Positions 9,301 through 16,175 of a stretch of 64,000 nt of DNA are shown piece after piece (the stretch's first letter is position 1; each line of letters begins with the position of its first letter). The notes under the pieces are model-generated. The model searched no databases, was not told the origin of the DNA, and worked only from the letters and a program-made list of their open reading frames with translations. The position numbers and the translations under genes were made by a program. The DNA comes from Pseudomonadota bacterium (GTDB taxonomy: Bacteria; Pseudomonadota; Alphaproteobacteria; Sphingomonadales; Sphingomonadaceae). The stretch spans positions 62,001 to 126,000 of the forward strand of contig JAJZTH010000004.1 of assembly GCA_021849075.1 (NCBI GenBank). Reading direction: 5' to 3'.

Positions 9301-9970
9301 CAACCGCAACGTCATTGGCGCGATTGTGGGCGTGCAGCCCTTTGGCGGCTGTGGCCTGTCGGGCACCGGGCCGAAGGCGGGCGGGCCGCTCTATCTGGGC
9401 CGGCTGGTGGCGATGCCGCCAGTCTTTGCCGAACGGGTCAGCCATTTGCGATCGCCGCTCCATGCCTTTGCCGACTGGCTCGATGCGCAGGGCGATGCGG
9501 ATGCCGCCGTGCAGGCTCGCCGCACCGGCGACGCATCCGCGCTGGGCGTCGAAATCGCGCTGCCCGGCCCGGTGGGGGAGCGCAACCTCTATGCGCTGCA
9601 CCCGCGCGGCCGCATCCTGCTGCGCCCGGCGACCCATCAGGGACTGTATCGTCAGATGGCCGCGATCCTGGCGACGGGCAATCAGGGGGTGGTGCAGGGC
9701 ATGACTCTGCCTGCCGATCTGCCCGCCGAAGTTGCCGCCTGCTTCACCCACAAGACGGGCGGTCCCTATGCCGCCGCGCTGGTGGAAGGGGACGCCGCCA
9801 AGATCGCGGCGACCACCCAATGCGTCGCCGACATGCCCGGCCCGATCCTGTCGGTCCATGCCGACGATCATGGCCATGGCTATTGCCTGGACTGGTTGCT
9901 GGAGGAGGTGTCGACTTCGGTGAACACGACGGCGGCGGGCGGCAATGCCAGCCTGATGATGATCGGTTAG
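6371..9970 (+). CDS. putA: Bifunctional proline dehydrogenase / L-glutamate gamma-semialdehyde dehydrogenase
   Basis: PutA, about 1,199 residues, oxidises proline to P5C with FAD and then glutamate semialdehyde to glutamate with NAD, channelling the intermediate. The N-terminal half holds the PutA domain and PRODH barrel (FAYSYDMLGEAA, GISIKLSALHPRY, MVRLVKGAYWD, FATHNAQT). The C-terminal half is an aldehyde dehydrogenase: ISPWNFPLAIFTGQ, MFTGSTEVARLIQ, catalytic Glu in AETGGQNAM, catalytic Cys in DSAGQRCSALR, and QPFGGCGLSGTGPKAGG. A conserved C-terminal ALDH-like lobe follows. The ribbon-helix-helix repressor domain of the E. coli protein (1,320 aa) is missing. ATG 6371 is chosen over TTG 6365; no clear Shine-Dalgarno is visible for either. 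Confidence 0.97.
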   Translation: MTDQPFARFAPAIRQPTPLREAITAAYRRDEAEALAPLIAAATLSAETKAAIADTARALVTALRANHKGTGVEGLVQEYALSSQEGVALMCLAEALLRIPDTATRDALIRDKIADGDWGAHLGGDKSLFVNAATWGLVVTGKLVGSVDDRGLGAALTRLVARAGEPVIRRGVDLAMRMMGEQFVTGETIREALKRARELEAKGFAYSYDMLGEAATTAADAKRYYADYEQAIHAIGKASAGRGIYAGPGISIKLSALHPRYVRAQADRVMGELLPAVKKLALLSKSYDIGLNIDAEEADRLELSLDLLESLATDPDLAGWNGLGFVVQGYGKRCPFVIDWIIDLARRAERRIMVRLVKGAYWDAEIKRAQVDGLTDFPVYSRKVHTDVAYVACAQKLLAAPDAVFPQFATHNAQTLATIYRLAGPEFQIGDYEFQCLHGMGEPLYEQVVGAGKLNRPCRIYAPVGTHETLLAYLVRRLLENGANSSFVNRIADPNVSVEEMIADPVDVVRAMAHPGHRHDQIALPAELYPDRRNSDGLDLSHETTLASLSETLVHSVTIGWTAAPEGATGPSRTVFNPADHRDVVGRVTEASPQEARAAAIRAAASLWSNSPVADRAAVLDRAADAMQARVPILLGLIIREAGKSLPNAIAEVREAIDFLRYYAAQARTTFGPAQIALGPVTCISPWNFPLAIFTGQVAAALVAGNPVLAKPAEETPLIAAEAVRLLHEAGVPADALQLLPGDGRIGAALVAAPQTAAVMFTGSTEVARLIQRQLATRLSPAGRPIPLIAETGGQNAMIVDSSALAEQVVADVIASAFDSAGQRCSALRILCLQEDVADRTLTMLKGALAELRIGRTDALKVDIGPVISAEARDTINAHIDAMATLGRKVEQSVLPAEAQHGTFVPPTIIEIDSIADLSREVFGPVLHVLRFKRDRLDALVDQINATGYGLTFGLHTRLDETVARVTARVKAGNIYVNRNVIGAIVGVQPFGGCGLSGTGPKAGGPLYLGRLVAMPPVFAERVSHLRSPLHAFADWLDAQGDADAAVQARRTGDASALGVEIALPGPVGERNLYALHPRGRILLRPATHQGLYRQMAAILATGNQGVVQGMTLPADLPAEVAACFTHKTGGPYAAALVEGDAAKIAATTQCVADMPGPILSVHADDHGHGYCLDWLLEEVSTSVNTTAAGGNASLMMIG

Positions 9971-9991
9971 GGTGATGCCAGCAAGGCTGCG

Positions 9992-10396
9992 CTAATCCAG
10001 GCGCACCTTGCCGCGTCCCTGCTTCACCGAACTGCGCGCCTTCTTGGAATCGACGCGGCGCGCCTTGGCGGCCTTGCCCGGCTTGGTGGCGATGCGGCGG
10101 GCGTCGCGCTCGTGCGCCTTGGCGATCATCTCCATCAGGCGATCGCGCGCATCCTGCCGGTTGGCCTCCTGCGTGCGGAAACGATTGGCCTGAATCAGGA
10201 TTTCATTGGCGGATGTCAGGCGCGATCCCGCCAGTTCCTTGATCTTGCGATAGGCATGAACCGGCAGGCCCAGTTTGAACAGGTTGACGCGCAGTTGCAC
10301 CGCGGTCGCGACCTTGTTCACATTCTGCCCGCCGGGGCCGCCCCCGGTGATGAAGCGCTCCTCCAGCGCATCATCGGGAATGTCAAAGTCCGGCAT
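9992..10396 (-). CDS. arfB: Alternative ribosome-rescue factor / peptidyl-tRNA hydrolase ArfB
   Basis: 134-residue ArfB (YaeJ). It releases the nascent chain from ribosomes stalled without a stop codon. It has the class-I release-factor GGQ loop (FITGGGPGGQNVNKVATAVQ) and a basic C-terminal tail (KARRVDSKKARSSVKQGRGKVRLD) that in the family threads into the empty mRNA channel. Length matches the family (about 140). Its start overlaps the 3' end of the pseudouridine synthase gene by 14 bp, so the two are probably cotranscribed. It converges with putA, with 21 bp between the stops. Confidence 0.95.
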   Translation of the reverse strand: MPDFDIPDDALEERFITGGGPGGQNVNKVATAVQLRVNLFKLGLPVHAYRKIKELAGSRLTSANEILIQANRFRTQEANRQDARDRLMEMIAKAHERDARRIATKPGKAAKARRVDSKKARSSVKQGRGKVRLD

Positions 10397-11060
10397 CGTC
10401 CAATATCTCAGGCCCGAAGCCGGCGGCGATGAAGCTGGCGGGCAGGGGGGCGGTCGCTTCCGCTGCGGGTTTCTCGCCGCGCGGCATGCTCAGGAACCGG
10501 CTGTGCAGCAGCATCGCGCCATTGCCATCGCCATAGACCGGATCGCCGACGATGCCGAAGCCAAGCCCATGCTGGGCATGGACGCGAATCTGGTGGGTGC
10601 GGCCGGTTTCAGGCGTGAAAGCGATCAGCGCGCGACCATCCTTCTCCACCAGCTTGCGCCAGTGGGTGACGGCGGGCTTGCCCGCTTTCGCCGCGATCAT
10701 GCGCCATCCCTGCGCGGCGGTGCTGACCTTCTTCAGCGACAATTCGATCGTGCCTTCATTCTCCTCCGGCACGCCTTCCAGCACGGCGACATAGCGTTTC
10801 GTCACCGTGCCCGCCTCGAACGCGGCGGCGAAGCGCTTGTGCGCCTTGGGATTGCGCGCCAGCAGCAGGCAGCCGCTGGTGTCGCGGTCCAGCCGGTGCA
10901 CCGGCAGCGGCCAGCGCTGAAAGCCGAAGGTCAGCGAAGCGAGATGATTTTCCAGCGCGATCGACCCGTCGCGCGGCGCATCCACCGGCAGGCCGGCAGG
11001 CTTGTCGAGGATCAGCGCCTCGCCATCGATAAACAGGACATGGTCGGTAAGCAGGGCCAA
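10383..11060 (-). CDS. RluA-family RNA pseudouridine synthase
   Basis: 225-residue pseudouridine synthase of the RluA family, modifying uridines in rRNA or tRNA. The catalytic motif HRLDRDTSG carries the invariant Asp. ALILDKPAGLPV, KRYVAVLEG and GRTHQIRVHAQHGLG are the other family blocks, and no S4 domain is present. The assigned start is TTG at 11060; no in-frame ATG lies nearby and no strong Shine-Dalgarno is seen, so the true N terminus is uncertain. It is the first gene of a pair with arfB (14-bp overlap). Which nucleotide is modified cannot be told from sequence. Confidence 0.9.
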   Translation of the reverse strand: MALLTDHVLFIDGEALILDKPAGLPVDAPRDGSIALENHLASLTFGFQRWPLPVHRLDRDTSGCLLLARNPKAHKRFAAAFEAGTVTKRYVAVLEGVPEENEGTIELSLKKVSTAAQGWRMIAAKAGKPAVTHWRKLVEKDGRALIAFTPETGRTHQIRVHAQHGLGFGIVGDPVYGDGNGAMLLHSRFLSMPRGEKPAAEATAPLPASFIAAGFGPEILDDAGL

Positions 11061-11123
11061 GGAAGAATCCGATCGGAGGAAATGAGAGGGTGCAATTGAC
11101 GCACGCGCCGCATCCTATAGGGC

Positions 11124-12086
11124 GTGAAGGCGATGGATAATAGGGGGCAGCCACAGGCGCAATATCGGCTCGACTGGGTCGATGTGGCGCGCGGGATCGG
11201 GATCGTCGCCGTCGTCGTTGGGCATGTGTGGACGCGCGGGCCTTTGCGCGACGCCATGTACAGCTTTCACATGCCGCTTTTCTTCCTGCTGTCGGGCATG
11301 CTGTCGCGGCCGCATCCGGTGGGCGTGTTCACCCGGCGGCAACTGGTCAGCCAGATGCGGCCCTATGCCGCCTTTCTGCTGCTGCTGATCGTCGCCGACC
11401 AGATCATCGAACGGGCGAAGGGGCATGTGCCGATCTTCCATCAATGGCCCGAAGATATGGTCCCGATCCTGCTGGGCGGATTCTGGCTGCGCGGGCCGTT
11501 CACCATCTTCTGGTTCGTGCCCTGTCTGATGGTGGCGCGCATCCTGTTCAACATCGCGCTCAGCCGCTGGCCCGATGTGCTGGACCGGCGCTGGGGACTG
11601 ATCCTGCCGCCGGTGCTGCTGATCGCCTATGCGCTGGGCTGGTGGACGCAAGCGTCGCCGCTGGGGCTGTTGAGCGTGCCGATGGCGTTCATGCTGCTGT
11701 GGGTCGGCGCGCTGTGGCCGCGGGTGCGCTGGCATAACGGGCTGATCGCGCCGCTTGGCGTATTGGCGCTGGTGGGTCTTGCCGGCATCGGGCCGACGCT
11801 CAACATGAAGGTCGCCGATTATGGCTGGCCGATCCTGTCGATCGGTGCGGCGGTGGCGACTTCGCTGCTGATCTTTCGCCTGTCAGCGCGGGTTGCGGGC
11901 CATGCTGCGCCGCTGGCGTCGCTCGGGCGGGCATCGCTGGTGATCATGTATCTGCATGTCGCGGTGATCCATTATCTGACGCCTTATCTGGGCAAGCCAT
12001 GGCTGCTTGCGCTGGCCATCGCCATACCCTTTGCGGCCGACCGGCTGATCCGCCGGTCGGCTCTGCTAAAGGCGTTGTTGATTTAG
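11124..12086 (+). CDS. Acyltransferase-3 family membrane protein
   Basis: About 320-residue integral membrane acyltransferase (Acyl_transf_3). The family O-acylates membrane or surface carbohydrates. The N-terminal block RLDWVDVARGIGIVAVVVGH (with the conserved R, D and H) is followed by SFHMPLFFLLSGML and then about eight more hydrophobic segments. The start could be GTG 11124 or ATG 11133; neither has a clear Shine-Dalgarno. It is divergent from the pseudouridine synthase gene, and its last four bases overlap the 3' end of the convergent hypothetical gene. Its acceptor substrate is unknown. Confidence 0.88.
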   Translation: MKAMDNRGQPQAQYRLDWVDVARGIGIVAVVVGHVWTRGPLRDAMYSFHMPLFFLLSGMLSRPHPVGVFTRRQLVSQMRPYAAFLLLLIVADQIIERAKGHVPIFHQWPEDMVPILLGGFWLRGPFTIFWFVPCLMVARILFNIALSRWPDVLDRRWGLILPPVLLIAYALGWWTQASPLGLLSVPMAFMLLWVGALWPRVRWHNGLIAPLGVLALVGLAGIGPTLNMKVADYGWPILSIGAAVATSLLIFRLSARVAGHAAPLASLGRASLVIMYLHVAVIHYLTPYLGKPWLLALAIAIPFAADRLIRRSALLKALLI

Positions 12087-12550
12087 CCGTTCTGGATCAG
12101 GGAAAGACGATCGTCCTGACCGGCGCGCGCCACGATGGAATAGGCGGTCTGGGCGATGATCTGCGCCTGGCTGAGCGCGGCGGCGCTTTCCTGCTGGGCG
12201 GTGGCGACCGGATCGGCGACGGCGGATGCGGCCGGGGAAGCATAATAGCCGGCGTCGTCCAGCGTGTCGTTCAGCGTTGCGCTGGGCGTGGCTGCTACGG
12301 TGGTTATCTGGCGCGGCCCGCTTGAGGGTGCAGGGGCCGAGTAGGTGAGGGGAGACGCAACGGCATCGATTGTCGGCTCGCTGGCAAGGATCGGCGCAGG
12401 AGCGGTGGATAGGGCAGGATCACTGGGCTGCGTTGCCGATGCAACGGCCTGTGCGGCCTGCTCGGCCGCCTTCTTTATCTGGCGCCAGGCACTGCCTTGG
12501 CCATTGCCGATCACTCCACCAATCATGCGTTCGTCACTCCCGGTCCCCAT
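12083..12550 (-). CDS. Ala/Pro/Ser-rich hypothetical protein
   Basis: 155-residue protein of unknown function. It opens with MIGGVIGNGQGSAWRQIKKAAEQAAQAV (shown here as a description of the region from about residue 9), then runs through a low-complexity Ala/Pro/Ser/Thr stretch with no recognisable domain, and ends in a more ordinary helical tail (SAAALSQAQIIAQTAYSIV). No signal peptide or membrane segment is obvious. ATG 12526 is an alternative start with a GGGAG about 10 nt upstream. It overlaps the acyltransferase stop by 4 bp on the other strand. Being GC-rich and low-complexity it could be spurious, but the two structured ends and the lack of another gene in this stretch favour a real one. 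Confidence 0.5.
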   Translation of the reverse strand: MGTGSDERMIGGVIGNGQGSAWRQIKKAAEQAAQAVASATQPSDPALSTAPAPILASEPTIDAVASPLTYSAPAPSSGPRQITTVAATPSATLNDTLDDAGYYASPAASAVADPVATAQQESAAALSQAQIIAQTAYSIVARAGQDDRLSLIQNG

Positions 12551-12614
12551 GATCCGCTTGCGCAGCTTGGTCCTGCACTTTCTTCAACGAACAGGATTAT
12601 TCGGTCATTAAGCC

Positions 12615-13457
12615 TTAATGCACATGCCGCAGCTTGTCGGGATTGCGCATGATGTAGATCGCGCGAACCTTGCCATTCTCTATATCCAGCGCCGTCGTCT
12701 GCACCACGCCATCGGCTTCGCGCGTGACGAAGCCGGGCAGGCCGTTGATGATGCAGGTGCGCAGCAGGGTCGATCCATATTTGCCGAACAGAACGGCCAG
12801 CGCCTTGTGCACCTGCATGACCTGGCCATAGCCGATCGCCGGGCGGATTGCAGCCGGGCGCTTGCCGCCGCCATCGCTGTGGAAGCTGACGTCGGCGGCC
12901 AGCATCGCGCCCAGCGCGGTCATGTCGCCGCTGCGCGATGCCGCGAAGAAGGCGGAGGCGATCTCCATGCCGCGCGCCTTCTCCATCTGGTAGCGCGGCC
13001 GGGCGTCGCGAACATGAGTGCGGGCGCGCGCGGCAAGCTGGCGACAGGCGGCGGCATCACGACCCACGGTGGCGGCGACTTCCTCGAAACCCAATCCGAA
13101 CACGTCATGCAGCAGGAAGGCGGCGCGCTCCAGCGGCGAAAGTCGCTCAAGGGCGAGCATCAGCGGCAGGGCGACATCTTCCGTGTCTTCCTCTTCCTCG
13201 ACGAGCGGTTCGGGCAGCCAAGGACCGACATAGGTTTCCCGCTGGACTCGCGCCGACTTGAGATGGTCGAGGCACAGGCGCGTCACCGTGCGGCGCAGAA
13301 AGGCTTCGGGTTCGCGGATATTGCTGCGGTCTGTGCCCATCCAGCGGAGGAAGGCGTCCTGCACCACATCCTCGGCATCGGCGACCGACCCCAGCATGCG
13401 ATAGGCGACCCGGATCAGGCGGGGACGTAGCGGGTCGAAGCTGTCGGCGGCATCCAT
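12615..13457 (-). CDS. ECF41-type RNA polymerase sigma factor (SigJ-like)
   Basis: About 280-residue ECF sigma factor with a fused C-terminal SnoaL/NTF2-like domain. Region 2 (RLIRVAYRMLGSVADAEDVVQDAFLRW) and region 4 (LSPLERAAFLLHDVFGLGFEEVAATVGRD) are clear. Three short signatures of group ECF41 are present: WLPEP in the linker, DGGGK in the extension and NPDKL near the end. In that group the extension takes the place of a separate anti-sigma factor. ATG 13457 is preferred over 13475 because GGAAGGGGGG lies 6 bases before it. It directly follows a carboxymuconolactone-decarboxylase-like gene, which is the partner and target usual for ECF41. Confidence 0.92.
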   Translation of the reverse strand: MDAADSFDPLRPRLIRVAYRMLGSVADAEDVVQDAFLRWMGTDRSNIREPEAFLRRTVTRLCLDHLKSARVQRETYVGPWLPEPLVEEEEDTEDVALPLMLALERLSPLERAAFLLHDVFGLGFEEVAATVGRDAAACRQLAARARTHVRDARPRYQMEKARGMEIASAFFAASRSGDMTALGAMLAADVSFHSDGGGKRPAAIRPAIGYGQVMQVHKALAVLFGKYGSTLLRTCIINGLPGFVTREADGVVQTTALDIENGKVRAIYIMRNPDKLRHVH

Positions 13458-13474
13458 CTGCGTCCCCCCTTCCA

Positions 13475-13930
13475 TCAGGCCGCTGCCTTCATCGGCATGT
13501 CGTACCAGAGGTTGAAGCCAACGGCGATCCGGTTCCAGCCGTTGATGATGTTGATCATCAGGGTTAGCTTGACCTGTTCTTCCTCGGTAAATTCCCAGTT
13601 CAGCGCTTCTTTGGCGGCCTCATGGCTGTGGCCCTTCGCAATGTCTGTCAACGCCTCGGTCCAGGCCAGCGCCGCGCGCTCGCGGTCAGTGTAGCAGGGG
13701 GCTTCGCGCCAGGCGGTGAGCAAGTAGATGCGCTGTTCGGTTTCGCCCTTCGCGCGCGCTTCATATGTGTGCATGTTGATGCAGTTGGCGCAGCCGTTGA
13801 TCTGCGACGAGCGGATCTTCACCAGTTCGATGAGGCTCGGCTCCAGGCTGTCGGCGACGGCGGTGGACAGGGCGGTCCAGCTCTTCATCAGCTGGGGGGC
13901 GGCGGCGTAAGGATTGATTTTATCGGTCAT
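13475..13930 (-). CDS. Carboxymuconolactone decarboxylase-family (AhpD-like) protein
   Basis: 151-residue AhpD-like protein, probably a thiol-dependent (hydro)peroxidase or redox enzyme. The active-site motif is Cys47-Ala-Asn-Cys50 with His54 (NGCANCINMH), and the flanking EARAKGETEQRIYLL and WREAPCYTDRERAALAWTEAL blocks are typical. The start is set by AAAGGAG eight bases before ATG 13930; a longer reading to 13990 has no support. The ECF41 sigma gene begins just after the stop, so the two form an operon. Known ECF41 members drive transcription of this kind of gene, so autoregulation of the pair is likely. Confidence 0.92.
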   Translation of the reverse strand: MTDKINPYAAAPQLMKSWTALSTAVADSLEPSLIELVKIRSSQINGCANCINMHTYEARAKGETEQRIYLLTAWREAPCYTDRERAALAWTEALTDIAKGHSHEAAKEALNWEFTEEEQVKLTLMINIINGWNRIAVGFNLWYDMPMKAAA

Positions 13931-14078
13931 GATACAGCTCCTTTCATCGGTTCTGCTGACATGACGAGATGGCCCGGCCGAATGTGACATGGATGGCGAA
14001 TTTTTTGCCCATCGCGTAATTTTTTTGACGCCAAGCCTCTGGACAGGATGCGTCGCCCGCCGCTACCGGGCGCGCCCT

Positions 14079-14285
14079 ATGTCAGTCATTGCCACCATCA
14101 TGAACACGGCCACCGGCCAGCCCATCCAGAAAATGAAGTTCGAGCGCATGCCCAAGCCCTGGGTGTCGCTGAACCTTGAAACCGGGGAGCTGGTGACGGC
14201 CGACCGCGTCGTCGTGGGCAAGCCCGCGCCGGGCAAGTTCATCACCCCGGTCGAAGTCTGGGTCACGCCCAAGACGGTCGGCTGA
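14079..14285 (+). CDS. Small conserved-looking hypothetical protein
   Basis: 68-residue ORF starting MSVIATIMNTATGQPIQ and ending VEVWVTPKTVG. The composition is balanced, with alternating hydrophobic and charged residues that suggest a small beta-rich fold. No signal peptide, membrane segment or known motif is seen. No Shine-Dalgarno is visible before ATG 14079, and an upstream extension to 13989 would overlap the promoter region of the AhpD-like gene. The triple-hairpin repeat follows within 40 bp. Function unknown; it may not be real. Confidence 0.4.
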   Translation: MSVIATIMNTATGQPIQKMKFERMPKPWVSLNLETGELVTADRVVVGKPAPGKFITPVEVWVTPKTVG

Positions 14286-14322
14286 CAGCATCGCAACACT
14301 GTCCTAGTAGAAATTTGTACTG

Positions 14323-14456
14323 AATTGCGCCTTTGGCGCATCCGCACCGGCCCGCTCCCCCACCCGACCACCCAGACATGGTATCCTGATGGGTGGTCGG
14401 GTGGGGGAGCGGGCCGGTGCCGCAACGAAAATGCGCCCTTCCGCGCATTTTTCAAA
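14323..14456. repeat. Triple-hairpin dispersed repeat, copy A
   Basis: About 134-bp element made of three hairpins. The first is tgcgcc-ttt-ggcgca (14326-14340). The second is a perfect 31-bp stem, 14344-14374 with 14390-14420, around a 15-nt loop (gacatggtatcctga). The third is aaaatgcgc/gcgcatttt (14428-14436 and 14443-14451), followed by further T. It sits between a plus-strand and a minus-strand gene end, so it could serve as a bidirectional terminator. A second, diverged copy in the opposite orientation is at 50018-50150. Confidence 0.85.
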
Positions 14457-14581
14457 CGGATAACAAAAAGGGGTCGGCGCATAGTCCCGATGCGCCGGCC
14501 CCTTACGACCTGTCTCAAGCCCTTTGATGCGACCCAGAAGGCTCGGGCCATGCCGCAGGTCGTAGACGCCGCGGCGATCGA

Positions 14582-15181
14582 TCAGCCGTGCAGCTTGATC
14601 GCGGTTTCGGCGATCCGGCGGCCCTGATAGCGCGCGCCGTCCAGCTCTTCCTCGCTTGGGCTACGGCTGCCGTCGCCATCAGCCAGCGTGGTCGCGCCAT
14701 AAGGCGATCCGCCGCGCACCTTGTCCACGCCCATCTGACCCTGGAACCCATAGTCGAGGCCGACGATGGTCATGCCGAAATGCAGCAGATTGGTGATGAT
14801 CGAAAACAGGGTGACTTCCTGACCGCCATGCTGTGACGCGGTCGAGGTGAACGCGCCGCCGACCTTGCCATTCAATGCGCCCCGCGCCCACAGGCCGCCT
14901 GCCTGATCGAGGAAGGACGCCATCTGGCTGGACATGCGGCCAAAGCGCGTGCCGGTGCCCACGATGATCGCGTCATAATCGGCCAGTTCGGCGACGGTGG
15001 CGACCGGCGCGTCCTGATCCAGCTTGAAATGGGCGTTTTTGGCGACTTCAAGCGGCGCGGTTTCGGGCACGCGGCGAATGTCGACGGTTGCGCCGGCGGA
15101 TGCGGCGCCTTCGGCCACGGCCTTCGCCATCGTTTCGATGTGGCCGTAGGAGGAATAATAGAGAACCAGAACCTTAGCCAT
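14582..15181 (-). CDS. wrbA: NAD(P)H:quinone oxidoreductase, WrbA type
   Basis: 199-residue flavodoxin-fold WrbA. It reduces quinones by two electrons with FMN and NAD(P)H, avoiding semiquinones and oxidative stress. FMN phosphate loop: [15 protein letters not shown]. Also present are [15 protein letters not shown] and [17 protein letters not shown], the family blocks around FMN, and [17 protein letters not shown] near the C terminus. A taaggag Shine-Dalgarno precedes ATG 15181. It lies downstream of a pirin gene, with a hairpin and a REP-like palindrome between, and both are divergent from a LysR regulator. Confidence 0.95.
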   Translation of the reverse strand: MAKVLVLYYSSYGHIETMAKAVAEGAASAGATVDIRRVPETAPLEVAKNAHFKLDQDAPVATVAELADYDAIIVGTGTRFGRMSSQMASFLDQAGGLWARGALNGKVGGAFTSTASQHGGQEVTLFSIITNLLHFGMTIVGLDYGFQGQMGVDKVRGGSPYGATTLADGDGSRSPSEEELDGARYQGRRIAETAIKLHG

Positions 15182-15251
15182 GATGAAGTCTCCTTACCTG
15201 AAAGCTGGGAAGAAAAGGGTGGCCGTCTGCATGAGGGGGGGCAGGCGGCCC

Positions 15252-15283
15252 GGCCCGTCCAAGGGGAGGGGATAGGACGGGCC
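15252..15283. terminator. Hairpin between pirin and wrbA
   Basis: ggcccgtcc (15252-15260) pairs with ggacgggcc (15275-15283) around a 14-nt loop. On the minus strand it lies after the pirin gene and before wrbA, so it may terminate or attenuate pirin transcription. There is no T tract after it in the minus direction. Confidence 0.4.
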
Positions 15284-15290
15284 AATTAAA

Positions 15291-15336
15291 GCATCGCGCG
15301 CAAAAGTGGGCACCGGTTTTGCGCAATGAGCGATGC
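15291..15336. repeat. REP-like palindrome between pirin and wrbA
   Basis: Interrupted palindrome running from gcatcgc to gcgatgc with an inner gcgcaaaa...ttttgcgc stem around gtgggcaccgg. The core, CAAAAGTGGG-CACCGGTTTTG, resembles the intergenic palindromes common in alphaproteobacteria. Confidence 0.65.
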
Positions 15337-15349
15337 GACAACAACAATC

Positions 15350-16069
15350 TCAGATGCTGTCGACCAGGACGATTTCGGCGTCCTCGATCGCGGTGATGGT
15401 GATGGGCGCGCCGCCGATGATCGCCGCGCCGTCGCGGGCCTCGAATGGCTGGCCGTCAATCTCGATCCGGCCCGTTGCGGGAACCAGATAGAGGTGGCGA
15501 CCCTCGCCACTGTCATAGGTCACGCTTTCACCCGCCTTGATCGTGCCGCCCAGCAGGCGGGCGTCAGCACGGATGCGCAGCGCTTCCTTGTCGTCATCAT
15601 AACCGCTGGCCAGAACCACCAGCTTGCCGGAGCGATCGCCCTTGGGGAAAGGCTTGGCGCCCCAACTGGGCTGACCGCCGCGAGCACGGGGTATGACCCA
15701 TATCTGGAACAGGGTGGTAGTTTCATCCTCCAGATTATATTCGGCGTGACGGATGCCTGTCCCCGCCGACATGACCTGAACGTCGCCCGCTTCCGTGCGG
15801 CCCTTGTTGCCCAGGCTGTCCTGATGCGTAATCGCGCCGGTGCGGACATAGGTGATGATTTCCATGTCGCTGTGCGGATGCGGCGGAAAGCCCGAACGCG
15901 GCCCGATCTCATCATCGTTCCACACCCGGATCGCGCCCCAGTGCATGCGCGCTTCGTCATAATAATCGGCGAAAGAAAAATGATGGCGTGCGTTGAGCCA
16001 GCCATGGTCGGCATGGCCCAGCGACGCGAACGGGCGGCGCTCGATGCGGCTCGCGGTGGTCGTGGACAT
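15350..16069 (-). CDS. Pirin-family bicupin protein
   Basis: About 239-residue pirin-family protein of the cupin superfamily; some members are metal-dependent quercetinases, others redox sensors. The N-terminal cupin carries the metal-site signature PPHPHSDMEIITYV and HAEYN, that is the His-rich pirin motif, followed by IWVIPRARG. The C-terminal cupin is weaker. The start at 16069 (MSTTTASR) is preferred because GAAAGG lies about 8 bases upstream; a longer reading to 16129 adds a basic stretch that resembles no pirin. The neighbours wrbA and the divergent LysR gene suggest a quinone or electrophile response. Confidence 0.93.
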   Translation of the reverse strand: MSTTTASRIERRPFASLGHADHGWLNARHHFSFADYYDEARMHWGAIRVWNDDEIGPRSGFPPHPHSDMEIITYVRTGAITHQDSLGNKGRTEAGDVQVMSAGTGIRHAEYNLEDETTTLFQIWVIPRARGGQPSWGAKPFPKGDRSGKLVVLASGYDDDKEALRIRADARLLGGTIKAGESVTYDSGEGRHLYLVPATGRIEIDGQPFEARDGAAIIGGAPITITAIEDAEIVLVDSI

Positions 16070-16175
16070 AGCATTTGCCTTTCGTTGCGGAGGCGGAGGC
16101 TTCCGCTTGCTTTCTGACAATCTAGCCATCAGTGTCGTTTCTTAAACCGGCAGCTTTGAAACGGATTGTTTCCCG

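Noticed and set aside
7214..9877. An 887-codon open frame on the minus strand
   Set aside because: It lies wholly inside putA on the other strand. High-GC third positions leave antisense frames open, and no family motif is visible.
14063..14551. A minus-strand open frame of 162 codons crossing the triple-hairpin repeat
   Set aside because: It runs through the 31-bp hairpin and antisense to the small hypothetical gene, with no ribosome site or motif.
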